Positions 1 to 8,829 of a stretch of 44,720 nt of DNA are shown here, one piece after another; the first letter of the stretch is position 1; the number at the start of each line of letters is the position of its first letter. The stretch spans positions 1-44,720 of the forward strand of contig CAJXCU010000016.1 of the NCBI GenBank assembly GCA_913051935.1. The letters are read 5' to 3'. The notes beneath the pieces are model-generated. The model searched no databases, was not told where the DNA came from, and saw only the letters and a program-made list of their open reading frames with translations. The translations under genes and the position numbers were made by a program. The DNA is from an uncultured Flavobacteriales bacterium. Its GTDB lineage: Bacteria; Bacteroidota; Bacteroidia; Flavobacteriales_D; Crocinitomicaceae.

Positions 1-56
1 CCGTAGGTTCCAATTGTTCTTTTTCCCTTTGCCGTTTTTCTATCTCCTTTACCCAT
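1..56 (-). CDS. thx: 30S ribosomal protein bTHX, N-terminal part (cut by window edge)
   Basis: The minus strand opens with an ATG at 56 and reads MGKGDRKTAKGKRTIGTY before the window ends. This matches the start of the very short bTHX ribosomal proteins of Bacteroidota, which begin MGKGDKK and carry a G-TYG motif near residue 17. The family is about 30-45 residues, strongly basic, and sits in the head of the 30S subunit. Only 18 full codons are visible; the 3' end lies outside. The gene follows trmH on the same strand after a 33-base gap, so the two may be cotranscribed. It is too short for ordinary gene finding, and the call rests on the N-terminal match. Confidence 0.8.
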   Translation of the reverse strand, partial: MGKGDRKTAKGKRTIGTY

Positions 57-89
57 GATTTTTCTTTTGCTTAAATATTAGTTTCAAAT

Positions 90-776
90 TTACAATTCTT
101 TTTCAATTAGCCTTCGTCGAATTTCAGACTCAATTTCTTTTCCCTTATTTAGGTTTTTAATGCACCATTCGGTTTTTAGGATGGTTTGTTCTTTCTTCGA
201 AAGCCTCCAGTTGTAATCTGAATCATTTAATCGTTTTCTAAGTGCACTAAGAAGAATTGCAGCCGAAACAGAGATATTGAAGCTTTCTGTGAATCCATAC
301 ATAGGTACTTTGACACGCATGTCGCAATGTTCAAGAACCTCAGCAGATAGTCCACTGAATTCAGTCCCGAAAAAAAATGCCATTGGTTGGTCGATGGGGA
401 GGTCGTACACGTCAAATTCATCGGTATGCGGTGTGGTGGCAATAATTTTATATCCTCTTGATTTTAGTGTTTTTATGCACTGAAGTGCAGGTGGATTACC
501 AAGCGCATGTGTTTCAACATCAACCCACTTACCAGCACCAAGTGCAATGTCTCTGTTTACCTTGTATTGATTCTCGTTCTCTATAACATGTAACTTTTTA
601 ATACCATAACAATCACAAGTTCTTAGTACGGCAGAAGCGTTGTGCTCTTTGTATAAATTTTCAATGACCACATTTATATAATCAGTTCTTTGCGCAGCGA
701 TTTCGTCAAATAAATCCCTTCTGTGCTCTGAAATAAGCTGAATCAATTCCAAATAAACTTTTTCATCAAGGTTCAT
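90..776 (-). CDS. trmH: tRNA/rRNA 2'-O-ribose methyltransferase, TrmH (SpoU) family
   Basis: SPOUT-class RNA methyltransferase that moves a methyl group from S-adenosylmethionine to a ribose 2'-OH, most likely Gm18 of tRNA. From the ATG at 776 the 228-residue protein shows all three SpoU motifs: motif 1 NASAVLRTCDCYG (46-58, catalytic Arg52), motif 2 FFFGTEFSGLS (134-144), and motif 3 around VPMYGFTESFNISVSAA (157-173), which forms the trefoil knot. The frame can be extended four codons to a TTG at 788, but ATG is the simpler start. The C-terminal tail of about 45 residues is basic and charged, as in TrmH. It lies between the CoA-transferase gene and thx on the same strand. Exact substrate (tRNA or rRNA) cannot be fixed from sequence. 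Confidence 0.88.
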   Translation of the reverse strand: MNLDEKVYLELIQLISEHRRDLFDEIAAQRTDYINVVIENLYKEHNASAVLRTCDCYGIKKLHVIENENQYKVNRDIALGAGKWVDVETHALGNPPALQCIKTLKSRGYKIIATTPHTDEFDVYDLPIDQPMAFFFGTEFSGLSAEVLEHCDMRVKVPMYGFTESFNISVSAAILLSALRKRLNDSDYNWRLSKKEQTILKTEWCIKNLNKGKEIESEIRRRLIEKEL

Positions 777-798
777 AGGATGATACAATTTAAGTTAT

Positions 799-1854
799 TT
801 ATTTCCATTTTGCTGCAATACTTGTGATTCTTGATGTCTGCTTTCCTTCAATGATTTCCTCTCTTATTAGGTTTTTTGATAAATCACTTTTCAATACTTG
901 GTCTATTGACTTAATTTCAGCACATGGAATTCCATTTTTTAAGCATTCGGACAGGAGTGCTTCCATTGAAATTCCTGAAATAAGTGTGCTCAATTCCTTT
1001 GCGAGTGCTTCTCTATTTTTTACGCGAAGTTGGTTGGTTTTATATGCATCTGATTGCATCAGTGTTGTATTTTCAAAAAGTGCGCAGAGCAATCGAAAAT
1101 GTTTATCGCTTCCTATGGCAAGGGTAATGTTATTTCCATCTTTGGTTGTAAAGATCTCTCCGTAAGGTGCAATATTGGGGTGAAGGTTGCCCTTTCTTTT
1201 GGGTTTTTCGTGAGTCATTAGGTAATTACTAGCTTGGTTCATTAGGCTAGAAACAGCGGCATCATGTAGTGAAACATTTATCGTTCGTGCTTCCTTACTC
1301 AAAAGTGCCAATAATAAACCTTCTTTGAGATGATGGGCAGCAAGTACATCAATTAAGGCAACTGGCATTTTCAAAGGACCCTGATCTGCTTCCCCATTGA
1401 TAGACATAAATCCTGTTTCTGCTTGTAGAATTAAATCATATGCGATTCGTTCATTTTGTTCACCAAAACCAGTTATTTTCCCAATGATTAGCTTGGGGTT
1501 TATTTTTCTGAGTGTAGCATCTTCAATATTTAGTTTTTTTGCATCTCCCTTCTTAAAGTTACTTATCACGATGTCTGTATTCGATATATGCTGCATCAAA
1601 ATCGAATGGTCTTTTTTGTTTAGTAGATCTAATGTCAAATATTTTTTTTTGAAGTTTACACTTGAAAAATAAGATGAAACGTTGTCTTCCGGATCTTCAG
1701 AGGGAAGTTTCCATGATCTCGTAACGTCTCCCAACCCTGGAGGTTCTACTTTGAGTACCTCTGCGCCAAGCTCAGCAAAAAAGGTGGCAACAGAAGGTCC
1801 AGCCAATACTGTAGAAAGGTCTAAAACTCTCAAGTTTTCAAATCGTTTTTGCAT
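799..1854 (-). CDS. CaiB/BaiF family (class III) CoA-transferase
   Basis: The 351-residue protein belongs to the class III CoA-transferases, which form interlocked dimers and move CoA between carboxylic acids or, in the racemase branch, epimerise alpha-methylacyl-CoA. The N-terminus has the family signature LRVLDLSTVLAGPSVATFFA followed by LGAEVLKVEPPGLGD (8-43). AYDLILQAETGFMS (138-151) is the conserved central segment, and Asp169 in ALIDVLAAHH fits the catalytic Asp that forms the acyl anhydride. It is a little shorter than the usual 380-400 residues and nearer the racemase-like branch. The substrate is unknown. It is divergent from acnB and precedes trmH by 22 bases. Confidence 0.85.
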   Translation of the reverse strand: MQKRFENLRVLDLSTVLAGPSVATFFAELGAEVLKVEPPGLGDVTRSWKLPSEDPEDNVSSYFSSVNFKKKYLTLDLLNKKDHSILMQHISNTDIVISNFKKGDAKKLNIEDATLRKINPKLIIGKITGFGEQNERIAYDLILQAETGFMSINGEADQGPLKMPVALIDVLAAHHLKEGLLLALLSKEARTINVSLHDAAVSSLMNQASNYLMTHEKPKRKGNLHPNIAPYGEIFTTKDGNNITLAIGSDKHFRLLCALFENTTLMQSDAYKTNQLRVKNREALAKELSTLISGISMEALLSECLKNGIPCAEIKSIDQVLKSDLSKNLIREEIIEGKQTSRITSIAAKWK

Positions 1855-2057
1855 ATCAAATATTTATCGAGTTATTTTAACAAATGTATGAATTCCAAGC
1901 GCTCTTTATTTTGAATGATTCTTTATTGGCTTAATTTGTATCATTTTTTAATTTAAGGCCTTATAAACCTTGATACTTACTTGTAAAATCGTTAAGTTCG
2001 CAAGTAGAAATCTGTTGAATAAATTATGTAGCATTTTATGTTAAGTAAAAGAGCAAT
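1855..2057. other. Divergent intergenic region between CoA-transferase and acnB
   Basis: This 203-base gap separates two divergent genes and must hold promoters for both. The minus strand has a TACATTTG box at 1888-1881, a good -7 element for the CoA-transferase, but no TTG at the expected distance. I find no perfect TAnnTTTG box for acnB. I see no riboswitch, RNA gene or small reading frame that I can support. Confidence 0.5.
1881..1888 (-). promoter_or_regulatory. Possible -7 promoter box of the CoA-transferase gene
   Basis: TACATTTG on the minus strand matches the Bacteroidota -7 consensus TAnnTTTG and ends 26 bases before the ATG. No TTG lies 17-23 bases upstream, so only half of the promoter is supported. 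Confidence 0.35.
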
Positions 2058-4856
2058 ATGAGCAAATACCAAGATTATCTAAAAGAAATTAGTGAAAGAG
2101 CTTCTGACGGACTTCATCCATTGCCTATCAATGGAGCAGAGTTAGTTGCTGAGCTGGTCGATCAAATAAAAGAGGATAATCATGAGTATCGAAAGGACTC
2201 TCTGTATTACTTTATATATAATATTTTACCCGGCACAACTGCTGCTGCCGCAGTAAAAGCAACCTTCCTTAAAGAAATCATCTTAGGAAAATACATTGTC
2301 AATGAAATAACTCCAGAATTTGCTTTTGAGCAGTTGTCTCACATGAAAGGAGGTCCATCTATAGAGGTGCTTCTCGACCTTTTATTTGAAAATAATGAGG
2401 CCATAGCAAGAAGTGCCTCCAAGGTTTTAAAGACCCAAGTGTTTTTGTATGAGGCCGATATGGAACGTTTGGAAGAGGCCTACAAAAATGGTAATGAGAT
2501 TGTCAAAGACATTTTAGAAAGTTATGCGAAGGCAGAATTTTTCACAAAGTTACCAGACATAGAGGAAGAAATAAAAGTGGTCACCTTCGTTGCTGGTGTG
2601 GGAGATATTTCTACCGACCTGCTTTCACCCGGAAAAGAGGCGCATTCAAGAGCAGATAGAGAGTTGCATGGTAAATGTATGTTCGAATTTGATGAGAAAC
2701 GTCAAGAAGAGCTCTTGATGCTTAAAAATGCACATCCAGATAAAAGGGTAATGTTACTCGCCGAAAGAGGTACGATGGGTGTAGGTTCTTCTAGAATGTC
2801 AGGTGTGAATAACGTCGCACTTTGGATTGGAAAACAGGCTAGTCCGTACGTTCCATTTATAAATTTTGCACCGGTAGTTGCTGGAACGAATGGGATTTCG
2901 CCTATATTCTTAACTACCGTCGGTGTAACCGGAGGAATAGGGATTGATCTTAAAAATTGGAAAAAGAAGAAGGATTCAGATGGAAATACAATTTTAGATG
3001 AAGATGGAGAGCCAATTCTTGAGGAAATTTACTCGGTCAAAACAGGAACAGTTCTTACGATCAATACCAAAGAGAAAAAGTTATACGATGGCGATAAAGA
3101 ACTTAAAGATATATCCGCCGCATTTACACCCCAAAAAATAGAATTCATGAAGGCCGGGGGTTCCTATGCCATTGTTTTTGGTAAAAAACTTCAGACGTTT
3201 GCAGCCAAGACATTAGGTATCCAAATGCCTGTTGTTTTTGCGCCCTCAAAGGAAATTTCTCATGAAGGCCAAGGTTTAACCGCCGTAGAAAAGATATTCA
3301 ACCGAAACGCTGTTGGGACATCAGGAGCCATATTACATGCGGGTTCTTATGTGCGTGTCAATGTCAATATTGTCGGTTCTCAAGATACTACGGGCTTAAT
3401 GACTTCACAGGAATTAGAAATGATGGCGGCGAAAGTTGTATCACCTATTGTAGACGCTGCATATCAATCAGGTTGTCACACAGCCTCGGTTTGGGACTTA
3501 AAAGCCCAAGAGAATACGCCTCGACTCATGAAGTTTATGAATGATTTCGGTTTAATTACTGGTCGAGATCCAAAAGGAGTATATCATCCATTAACCGATG
3601 TGATTCATAAAGTTTTAAATGATATTACAATTGATGATAGAGCCATCATTATTGGTGGAGATTCCCATACAAGAATGTCTAAAGGTGTCGCTTTTGGTGC
3701 AGACTCAGGAACCGTTGCACTCGCGTTGGCAACAGGAGAAGCATCCATGCCAATTCCAGAATCTGTTAAGGTTACTTTTAAAGGTAAGATGTTAGAGCAT
3801 ATGGATTTTCGAGATGTGGTTCATGCTACTCAGGCGCAGATGCTTGATCATTTCAAAGGTGAAAATGTCTTTCAAGGAAGAATCATTGAAGTGCACATTG
3901 GAACACTTTTGGCGGACCAAGCATTTACTTTTACAGATTGGACTGCGGAAATGAAAGCAAAAGCATCTATTTGTATTTCTCAACCTGATACACTTATAGA
4001 ATCCCTGGAAATTGCCAAAAGTAGGATTGGTATCATGATTGATAAGGGAATGGATAATGAGAAACAAGTGTTGCAAGGTTTAATTGATATGGCTAACAAG
4101 CGTATTGAAGAAATTAGATCTGGTGAAAAGCCTCCACTAACACCTGATGAGAATGCGAAGTATTATGCAGAATTTGAAGTCGATTTAAGCATTATCAATG
4201 AACCGATGATAGCTGACCCGGATGTGAATAACGATGATGTATCAAAACGATATACACACGACACAATTCGCGAATTATCTTATTATGGAGCAAATAAAAA
4301 GGTGGATTTAGGCTTCGTTGGTTCCTGTATGGTACATAAAGGTGATATTAAGATCGTTGCCAAAATGCTGAAAAACTTAGAGGAGATATATGGAAAAGTG
4401 GAATTTAAAGCTCCGCTTGTTGTGACTGCTCCGACATATAATATTATTGAAGAATTGAAAGAAGAAGGGGATTGGGAAATACTCCAAAAGTATTCAGGTT
4501 TCGAATTTGACGACGAAGCACCAAAAACTTTAGCTCGGACTAAATATGAAAATATACTTTATTTGGAGCGTCCTGGTTGCAACCTTTGCATGGGTAACCA
4601 AGAAAAGGCCGAAAAGGGCGATACCGTAATGGCAACATCGACACGTCTATTTCAGGGAAGAGTAGTTGCTGATTCCAAAAGAAAAAAAGGTGAGTCGCTT
4701 CTTGGTTCAACGCCTGTAGTAGTTTTATCTGCTATTCTCGGAAGAATTCCTTCAATAAAAGAGTATCGGGAGTCGGTTAGAGGTATTTCATTGACTCAAT
4801 TCGCTCCTCCTAGCAGCGATATGACAAGCAAGCCAGGGCACTTATTATCATATTGA
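2058..4856 (+). CDS. acnB: Aconitate hydratase B (bifunctional with 2-methylisocitrate dehydratase)
   Basis: AcnB interconverts citrate and isocitrate in the TCA cycle and can dehydrate 2-methylisocitrate. The 932-residue protein has the AcnB order: an N-terminal HEAT-like helical domain, a swivel domain (about 165-385), then the three catalytic domains. The [4Fe-4S] ligands are Cys757 (GSCMVHKG) and Cys841/Cys844 (GCNLCMGNQ), and GGDSHTR is the active-site loop. It is longer than E. coli AcnB (865), with an acidic Asp/Gly-rich stretch near residues 303-321 in the swivel region; long forms are common in Bacteroidota. It is divergent from the CoA-transferase and ends at a hairpin shared with ahcY. 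No propionate-pathway genes lie nearby. Confidence 0.96.
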   Translation: MSKYQDYLKEISERASDGLHPLPINGAELVAELVDQIKEDNHEYRKDSLYYFIYNILPGTTAAAAVKATFLKEIILGKYIVNEITPEFAFEQLSHMKGGPSIEVLLDLLFENNEAIARSASKVLKTQVFLYEADMERLEEAYKNGNEIVKDILESYAKAEFFTKLPDIEEEIKVVTFVAGVGDISTDLLSPGKEAHSRADRELHGKCMFEFDEKRQEELLMLKNAHPDKRVMLLAERGTMGVGSSRMSGVNNVALWIGKQASPYVPFINFAPVVAGTNGISPIFLTTVGVTGGIGIDLKNWKKKKDSDGNTILDEDGEPILEEIYSVKTGTVLTINTKEKKLYDGDKELKDISAAFTPQKIEFMKAGGSYAIVFGKKLQTFAAKTLGIQMPVVFAPSKEISHEGQGLTAVEKIFNRNAVGTSGAILHAGSYVRVNVNIVGSQDTTGLMTSQELEMMAAKVVSPIVDAAYQSGCHTASVWDLKAQENTPRLMKFMNDFGLITGRDPKGVYHPLTDVIHKVLNDITIDDRAIIIGGDSHTRMSKGVAFGADSGTVALALATGEASMPIPESVKVTFKGKMLEHMDFRDVVHATQAQMLDHFKGENVFQGRIIEVHIGTLLADQAFTFTDWTAEMKAKASICISQPDTLIESLEIAKSRIGIMIDKGMDNEKQVLQGLIDMANKRIEEIRSGEKPPLTPDENAKYYAEFEVDLSIINEPMIADPDVNNDDVSKRYTHDTIRELSYYGANKKVDLGFVGSCMVHKGDIKIVAKMLKNLEEIYGKVEFKAPLVVTAPTYNIIEELKEEGDWEILQKYSGFEFDDEAPKTLARTKYENILYLERPGCNLCMGNQEKAEKGDTVMATSTRLFQGRVVADSKRKKGESLLGSTPVVVLSAILGRIPSIKEYRESVRGISLTQFAPPSSDMTSKPGHLLSY

Positions 4857-4900
4857 GTAATTGTATTTACCTCTTTTATTTATTTAAGACTAAATGGAAT

Positions 4901-4929
4901 AAAAAAAGCGAACCCATAGGCTCGCTTTT
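4901..4929. terminator. Bidirectional Rho-independent terminator between acnB and ahcY
   Basis: An inverted repeat pairs AAAAGCGA with TCGCTTTT around CC-cata-GG, with one internal A/C mismatch. An A-run before it and a T-run after it make it usable from both sides. It lies in the 94-base gap between the convergent ends of acnB and ahcY. It is the only convincing terminator hairpin I see in the window. Confidence 0.8.
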
Positions 4930-4950
4930 GTATATCGAGTTGATTACTGT

Positions 4951-6264
4951 TTAATATCTGTAATGCTCAGGTTTGTATGGGCCTTGAACTTTTACGCCAA
5001 TATAATCAGCTTGGTCTGAAGAAAGTTCTTCAAGTTCCACACCAATTTTTGCGAGGTGTAAACGTGCTACTTTTTCGTCCAATGCTTTCGGAAGCATATA
5101 CACATCATTATCATACTTGTCTGAATTCTCCCACAACTCTATTTGGGCGAGTGTTTGATTTGTAAATGAGTTAGACATAACAAATGACGGGTGACCTGTT
5201 GCACACCCTAGATTGACTAATCTTCCTTCTGCAAGAACAATGATTTCGTTTCCTTTGATATTGTATAAATCAACTTGAGGCTTAATTTCTACTTTAGAAT
5301 CTCCATAAGTCTCATTTAACCAAGCCATATCGATTTCGTTATCAAAGTGTCCAATGTTACAAACTATGGTTTTGTCCTTCATACTTTCAAAATGAGAACC
5401 AACAACGATATCTTTATTTCCAGTAGTAGTAACTACAATATCTACGTTGTCTACCACAGAGTTCAATTTTTTGACCTCAAATCCATCCATTGCAGCCTGC
5501 AGCGCGCAAATTGGATCAACTTCCGTAACAATTACCCTTGCACCAGCACCTCTAAGTGATGCTGCAGAACCTTTACCAACATCACCATATCCACAAACAA
5601 CAGCTACTTTTCCTGCCATCATTGTATCTGTTGCCCTTCTGATTGCATCAACCAATGACTCTTTACACCCGTATTTGTTGTCAAATTTAGATTTGGTAAC
5701 AGAATCGTTAACATTTATAGCTGGCATTACAAGCGTGCCATTGTTTTTTCTTTCGTACAATCTGTGCACACCAGTTGTTGTTTCTTCTGAAAGACCTTTA
5801 ATGTTTGCAGTGAGTTCTGGGTAACGGTCAAAAACCATGTTGGTTAAGTCCCCACCATCATCGAGAATCATATTTAATGGCTCACCGTCTTTGAAGGCAA
5901 ATAACGTTTGTTCAATACACCAATCGAATTCTTCTTCGTTCATTCCTTTCCAGGCATATACTGGAATACCGGCAGCAGCAATGGCAGCGGCCGCATGATC
6001 CTGAGTTGAAAAAATATTACATGAGGACCAAGTCACGTCGGCACCAAGCTCAGCGAGTGTTTCAATAAGCACCGCCGTTTGAACGGTCATGTGCAGGCAT
6101 CCTGCAATTCTTGCTCCTGCTAGTGGTTTTGAGGCGCCATACTCCACTCTTAAGCTCATAAGACCAGGCATTTCTGCCTCAGCTAGTTTTATTTCTTTTC
6201 TGCCCCAATCTGCTAGGGAAATATCTTTTACCTTGTAGGTTAGACGTTCGGTTGTATTTGACAT
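4951..6264 (-). CDS. ahcY: Adenosylhomocysteinase (S-adenosylhomocysteine hydrolase)
   Basis: This cytosolic NAD-dependent enzyme splits S-adenosylhomocysteine into adenosine and homocysteine, relieving product inhibition of methyltransferases. The 437-residue protein carries the NAD signature GYGDVGKG (225-232), the substrate segment [13 protein letters not shown] (184-196, with the catalytic Lys191 and Asp195), GHFDNEIDM, and the conserved C-terminus KPEHYRY that reaches into the neighbouring subunit. Length and motifs are fully typical. The ATG at 6264 lies 17 bases after a good Bacteroidota promoter. I see no SAH riboswitch in the 48-base upstream gap. hemH ends just upstream on the same strand. 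Confidence 0.97.
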   Translation of the reverse strand: MSNTTERLTYKVKDISLADWGRKEIKLAEAEMPGLMSLRVEYGASKPLAGARIAGCLHMTVQTAVLIETLAELGADVTWSSCNIFSTQDHAAAAIAAAGIPVYAWKGMNEEEFDWCIEQTLFAFKDGEPLNMILDDGGDLTNMVFDRYPELTANIKGLSEETTTGVHRLYERKNNGTLVMPAINVNDSVTKSKFDNKYGCKESLVDAIRRATDTMMAGKVAVVCGYGDVGKGSAASLRGAGARVIVTEVDPICALQAAMDGFEVKKLNSVVDNVDIVVTTTGNKDIVVGSHFESMKDKTIVCNIGHFDNEIDMAWLNETYGDSKVEIKPQVDLYNIKGNEIIVLAEGRLVNLGCATGHPSFVMSNSFTNQTLAQIELWENSDKYDNDVYMLPKALDEKVARLHLAKIGVELEELSSDQADYIGVKVQGPYKPEHYRY

Positions 6265-6281
6265 TATTTTAATTTAGGTTG

Positions 6282-6312
6282 CAAAATTATAAAACTCTTA
6301 GTCAAGAAACAA
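6282..6312 (-). promoter_or_regulatory. Promoter of ahcY (TTG-N20-TAnnTTTG)
   Basis: On the minus strand TTG (6312-6310), a 20-base spacer and TAATTTTG (6289-6282) fit the Bacteroidota consensus TTG-N17-23-TAnnTTTG. The predicted transcription start gives a leader of roughly a dozen bases. It fills most of the gap between hemH and ahcY, so ahcY can be expressed independently of hemH. Confidence 0.6.
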
Positions 6313-7335
6313 TTATAATTCCTTGTTAATTAATTCTTCTAGTCCTTTGATAAATTCGGGATGGTCATTATTACTTGGTACAAGGTGAACTTCATCTCCA
6401 CCTTTTTCTTCAAAAATTTCTTGATATTCGGCGCCTATCTCAATAATTGTTTCCAAACAATCGGCGACAAATGCTGGAGAAAAAACAAGCAACCTTTTGG
6501 CCCCCTTTTCCGCCCATTTCTCAACAACTTGGTCAGAAAACGGAGTGAGCCATTTTTTATCAAGACGTGATTGAAAACAAACGGTATAATCTTGTGGTTG
6601 AAGATTCATTTTATCTGCCAAAAGCCTCGTTGTGGCATATGCCGTGGCTTTGTAACATAACTTGTTTTTTTCATTGATTTCCTCTTCACATGGTTGATCG
6701 GTGCAGAGGTCACTACCTTCATAGACTTTGTCAACATGTCTGTTAGGAAGACCGTGATAGGAGAATAAAATATGATCGTAAGATTCTAAATCGAATGCTT
6801 TGCTTCTTTCGACTATAGAGTCAATATATCCTTCATTATCCCAAAATTGATTGATGACACTTATTTTAGGAAGCACCCACCATTTTTTAATGATTTTCAA
6901 AGCCTTATCGATGGCAGATCCTCCCGATGCACTCGCATAATGTGGGAATAGAGGCAAAATGATGATATGGTCGTAGTTTTCTTTTCGGATTTTTTCCATT
7001 ACTGAGTCCATGGAGGGATTCTGATACCTCATGGCAAATTCAATGGTTACTTGCTCCGAATCGTATTTTTTCTGCAAGAAGCTTTTGACATTTTCCGTAT
7101 GAGTCATTAAGGGTGATACACCATTACTTTTATCCCATAACTCCTTGTAAATTTTTGCTGACTTTGGGGCCCTAAAAGGAACTATAACACCATTGACCAA
7201 AACTTTGCGAAGTAAAAATGGTAAATCAATTACCCTCGGGTCATTTAAGAATTCTGATAAGTACCGTCTGACATCACTTGTGGATGGACTGTCAGGAGTT
7301 CCTAGCTGCAGCAGTAATACACACGTTCGGGTCAA
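6313..7335 (-). CDS. hemH: Ferrochelatase
   Basis: HemH inserts Fe2+ into protoporphyrin IX in the last step of protoheme synthesis. The 340-residue protein starts with the family pattern VLLLQLGTPDSPS and YLSEFLNDPRVIDLP. The catalytic His194 lies in FSYHGLPNRH and Glu295 in FVADCLETI. Cys211 and Cys216 lie in an insertion before the usual Cys227 (CYKATAY). The start codon is TTG at 7335: a stop codon sits two codons upstream in frame, and the first internal ATG would remove the conserved N-terminal strand. It is divergent from the luxE-like gene and upstream of ahcY. Confidence 0.94.
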   Translation of the reverse strand: MTRTCVLLLQLGTPDSPSTSDVRRYLSEFLNDPRVIDLPFLLRKVLVNGVIVPFRAPKSAKIYKELWDKSNGVSPLMTHTENVKSFLQKKYDSEQVTIEFAMRYQNPSMDSVMEKIRKENYDHIIILPLFPHYASASGGSAIDKALKIIKKWWVLPKISVINQFWDNEGYIDSIVERSKAFDLESYDHILFSYHGLPNRHVDKVYEGSDLCTDQPCEEEINEKNKLCYKATAYATTRLLADKMNLQPQDYTVCFQSRLDKKWLTPFSDQVVEKWAEKGAKRLLVFSPAFVADCLETIIEIGAEYQEIFEEKGGDEVHLVPSNNDHPEFIKGLEELINKEL

Positions 7336-7401
7336 TTTTTATCTTTTATATTTGGCTATATAACAAGCAAAATGTTTTTCAGTTCAAAAGTAATGACTTT
7401 A

Positions 7402-7430
7402 TTGATTATTAAAGACTTTAAATACCTTTG
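7402..7430 (+). promoter_or_regulatory. Promoter of the luxE-like gene, possibly leaderless
   Basis: TTG (7402-7404), an 18-base spacer and TACCTTTG (7423-7430) match the Bacteroidota consensus. Only five bases separate the -7 box from the ATG at 7436, so transcription should begin at or within a base or two of the start codon. Confidence 0.65.
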
Positions 7431-7435
7431 TAATT

Positions 7436-8404
7436 ATGGATTGGACCCAAAAAATATTCATTAATCATAGCCCATCACAATTTGAAGATTTAGCCTTTGA
7501 AGTTTTCCGGTATCAGTTTCAGCATTGTCCTATTTACTCAGATTATGTGAAAGTCTTGAATAGAGAGAAACCTGCATCACTCACTGAGATTCCATTTTTA
7601 CCTATTTCTTTCTTTAAATCATATCAAATTCATTCCTCTTCGGGAAAGGCGATAGAGGCTGTTTTTAAAAGTAGTGGAACTGGAGGCGAAAGAAGTCGGC
7701 ACTACGTTCAAGATTTATCTATCTATGAGAAATCATTTGTTTTGGCTTTCCAAAAATACATTGGCCCACCTGAAAAATTTGTGATATTGGGATTGTTACC
7801 AAATTATGTAGAGCAAGGTGATTCAAGTCTGATTTACATGGTTTCTCATTTGATGGGCTTGAGTCAATCTATTCGTTCTAAATTCATTTTAGAGAATACA
7901 CAAGAAATTCCAGCGCTAATTGCGGCTGCTAGAAAGGAGGGAAGGCAGGTTTTGTTATTTGGTGTATCCTACTCATTGTTAGATCTAATTGACCTGAAAA
8001 TAGACCTATCTGGGTGCAAGGTTATTGAGACAGGGGGTATGAAAGGTCGTAGAACCGAATTATCGAAAGCAAAAATGCATGAATTGCTGTCTAAAGAGCT
8101 CAATATATCAGAATTATATTCGGAATATGGGATGACTGAACTACTTTCTCAGGCATATTGTAAACACGATTTAGTATTTACTACACCCCCTTGGATGAAA
8201 GTTTTATATCGAGATCAATCCGACCCACTCACCATTGTCGACGGAGAGATTAGCTCTGGAATAAATATTATCGATTTAGCGAATATCAATAGTTGCAGCT
8301 TCATTGCAACAGATGATATAGGTATTAAAAGGAATACTGGTTTTGAAATTATAGGTCGAATTGCAAATTCTGACATACGAGGATGTAATTTACTAGTTGA
8401 TTAG
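7436..8404 (+). CDS. LuxE-like acyl-protein synthetase / adenylating acyltransferase
   Basis: The 322-residue protein resembles LuxE, the fatty-acid-activating subunit that forms acyl-AMP and passes the acyl group to an enzyme cysteine. It has the phosphate-binding loop SSGTGGERSRHY (79-90) and the later adenylation motif EYGMTELLSQAY, in which MTE is the ANL-family hinge region signature. No luxCDAB genes are present, so this is not a bioluminescence locus. Orphan LuxE-like genes are common in Bacteroidota and their acyl substrate is unknown. The N-terminus MDWTQKIF suits the family, which supports the ATG at 7436. It heads a plus-strand run with a TauE-like carrier (29-base gap), an M20 hydrolase and a lipoprotein. 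Confidence 0.82.
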   Translation: MDWTQKIFINHSPSQFEDLAFEVFRYQFQHCPIYSDYVKVLNREKPASLTEIPFLPISFFKSYQIHSSSGKAIEAVFKSSGTGGERSRHYVQDLSIYEKSFVLAFQKYIGPPEKFVILGLLPNYVEQGDSSLIYMVSHLMGLSQSIRSKFILENTQEIPALIAAARKEGRQVLLFGVSYSLLDLIDLKIDLSGCKVIETGGMKGRRTELSKAKMHELLSKELNISELYSEYGMTELLSQAYCKHDLVFTTPPWMKVLYRDQSDPLTIVDGEISSGINIIDLANINSCSFIATDDIGIKRNTGFEIIGRIANSDIRGCNLLVD

Positions 8405-8433
8405 AATGCTTAATTTTAAATAAAAAATGTAAA

Positions 8434-8829
8434 ATGACGGTTCAAACAATTTTATTGCTGAGCTCTATTGGAATATTTGCAGGAATTCTGAGTGGTTTTG
8501 TTGGTGTTGGTGGAGGTATTATTATTGTACCCGGTCTTGTTTTTTTATTAGGATTAACGCAACATGAAGCCCAGGGCACGAGTCTTTTTGTATTGGCTAT
8601 GCCTGTTGTGTGGCTCGGGCTTATGAATTATTGGAGGGACGGTAACGTTCAGTGGAAATTTGGACTGGTAGTGGCAATCACGTTTTTTGTTGGTGCCTAT
8701 TTCGGCTCTAAATTGTCTCTAAAACTCAGTCCAAATGTTGTTAAACTTCTTTTTGGAATTTTAATGGCACTGGTCTCAATAAAATTGATTCTTTCTGGTT
8801 ATCAGTCTATTGTTTCGAACGATGATTGA
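8434..8829 (+). CDS. Half-size TauE/SafE family membrane transporter
   Basis: This 131-residue, very hydrophobic protein matches one repeat of the TauE/SafE (TSUP) family, which exports sulfite or organosulfonates or moves organic anions. The first helix pair contains the family motif GFVGVGGGIIIVPGLVF (21-37). Hydrophobic segments lie at about 5-27, 30-42, 49-66, 74-95 and 103-120. Full-length members have about 250 residues built from two such repeats, so this one probably works as a dimer. Its stop codon overlaps the ATG of the M20 hydrolase by eight bases, which suggests coupled translation. The substrate is unknown. Confidence 0.82.
   Translation: MTVQTILLLSSIGIFAGILSGFVGVGGGIIIVPGLVFLLGLTQHEAQGTSLFVLAMPVVWLGLMNYWRDGNVQWKFGLVVAITFFVGAYFGSKLSLKLSPNVVKLLFGILMALVSIKLILSGYQSIVSNDD

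Noticed and set aside
777..788. TTG start of trmH four codons upstream of the ATG
   Set aside because: The four extra residues add nothing to the conserved core, and an ATG is available. The gene is not counted in the TTG set.
5447..5824. A 125-codon plus-strand frame inside ahcY
   Set aside because: It is fully covered by the highly conserved ahcY gene on the minus strand and has no recognisable protein features.
6265..6312. SAH riboswitch upstream of ahcY
   Set aside because: The gap has 48 bases, most of which are promoter, so there is no room for an aptamer.
7436..8404. Bioluminescence (lux) operon
   Set aside because: No luxA, luxB, luxC or luxD genes are present; LuxE-like orphan genes are usual in Bacteroidota.
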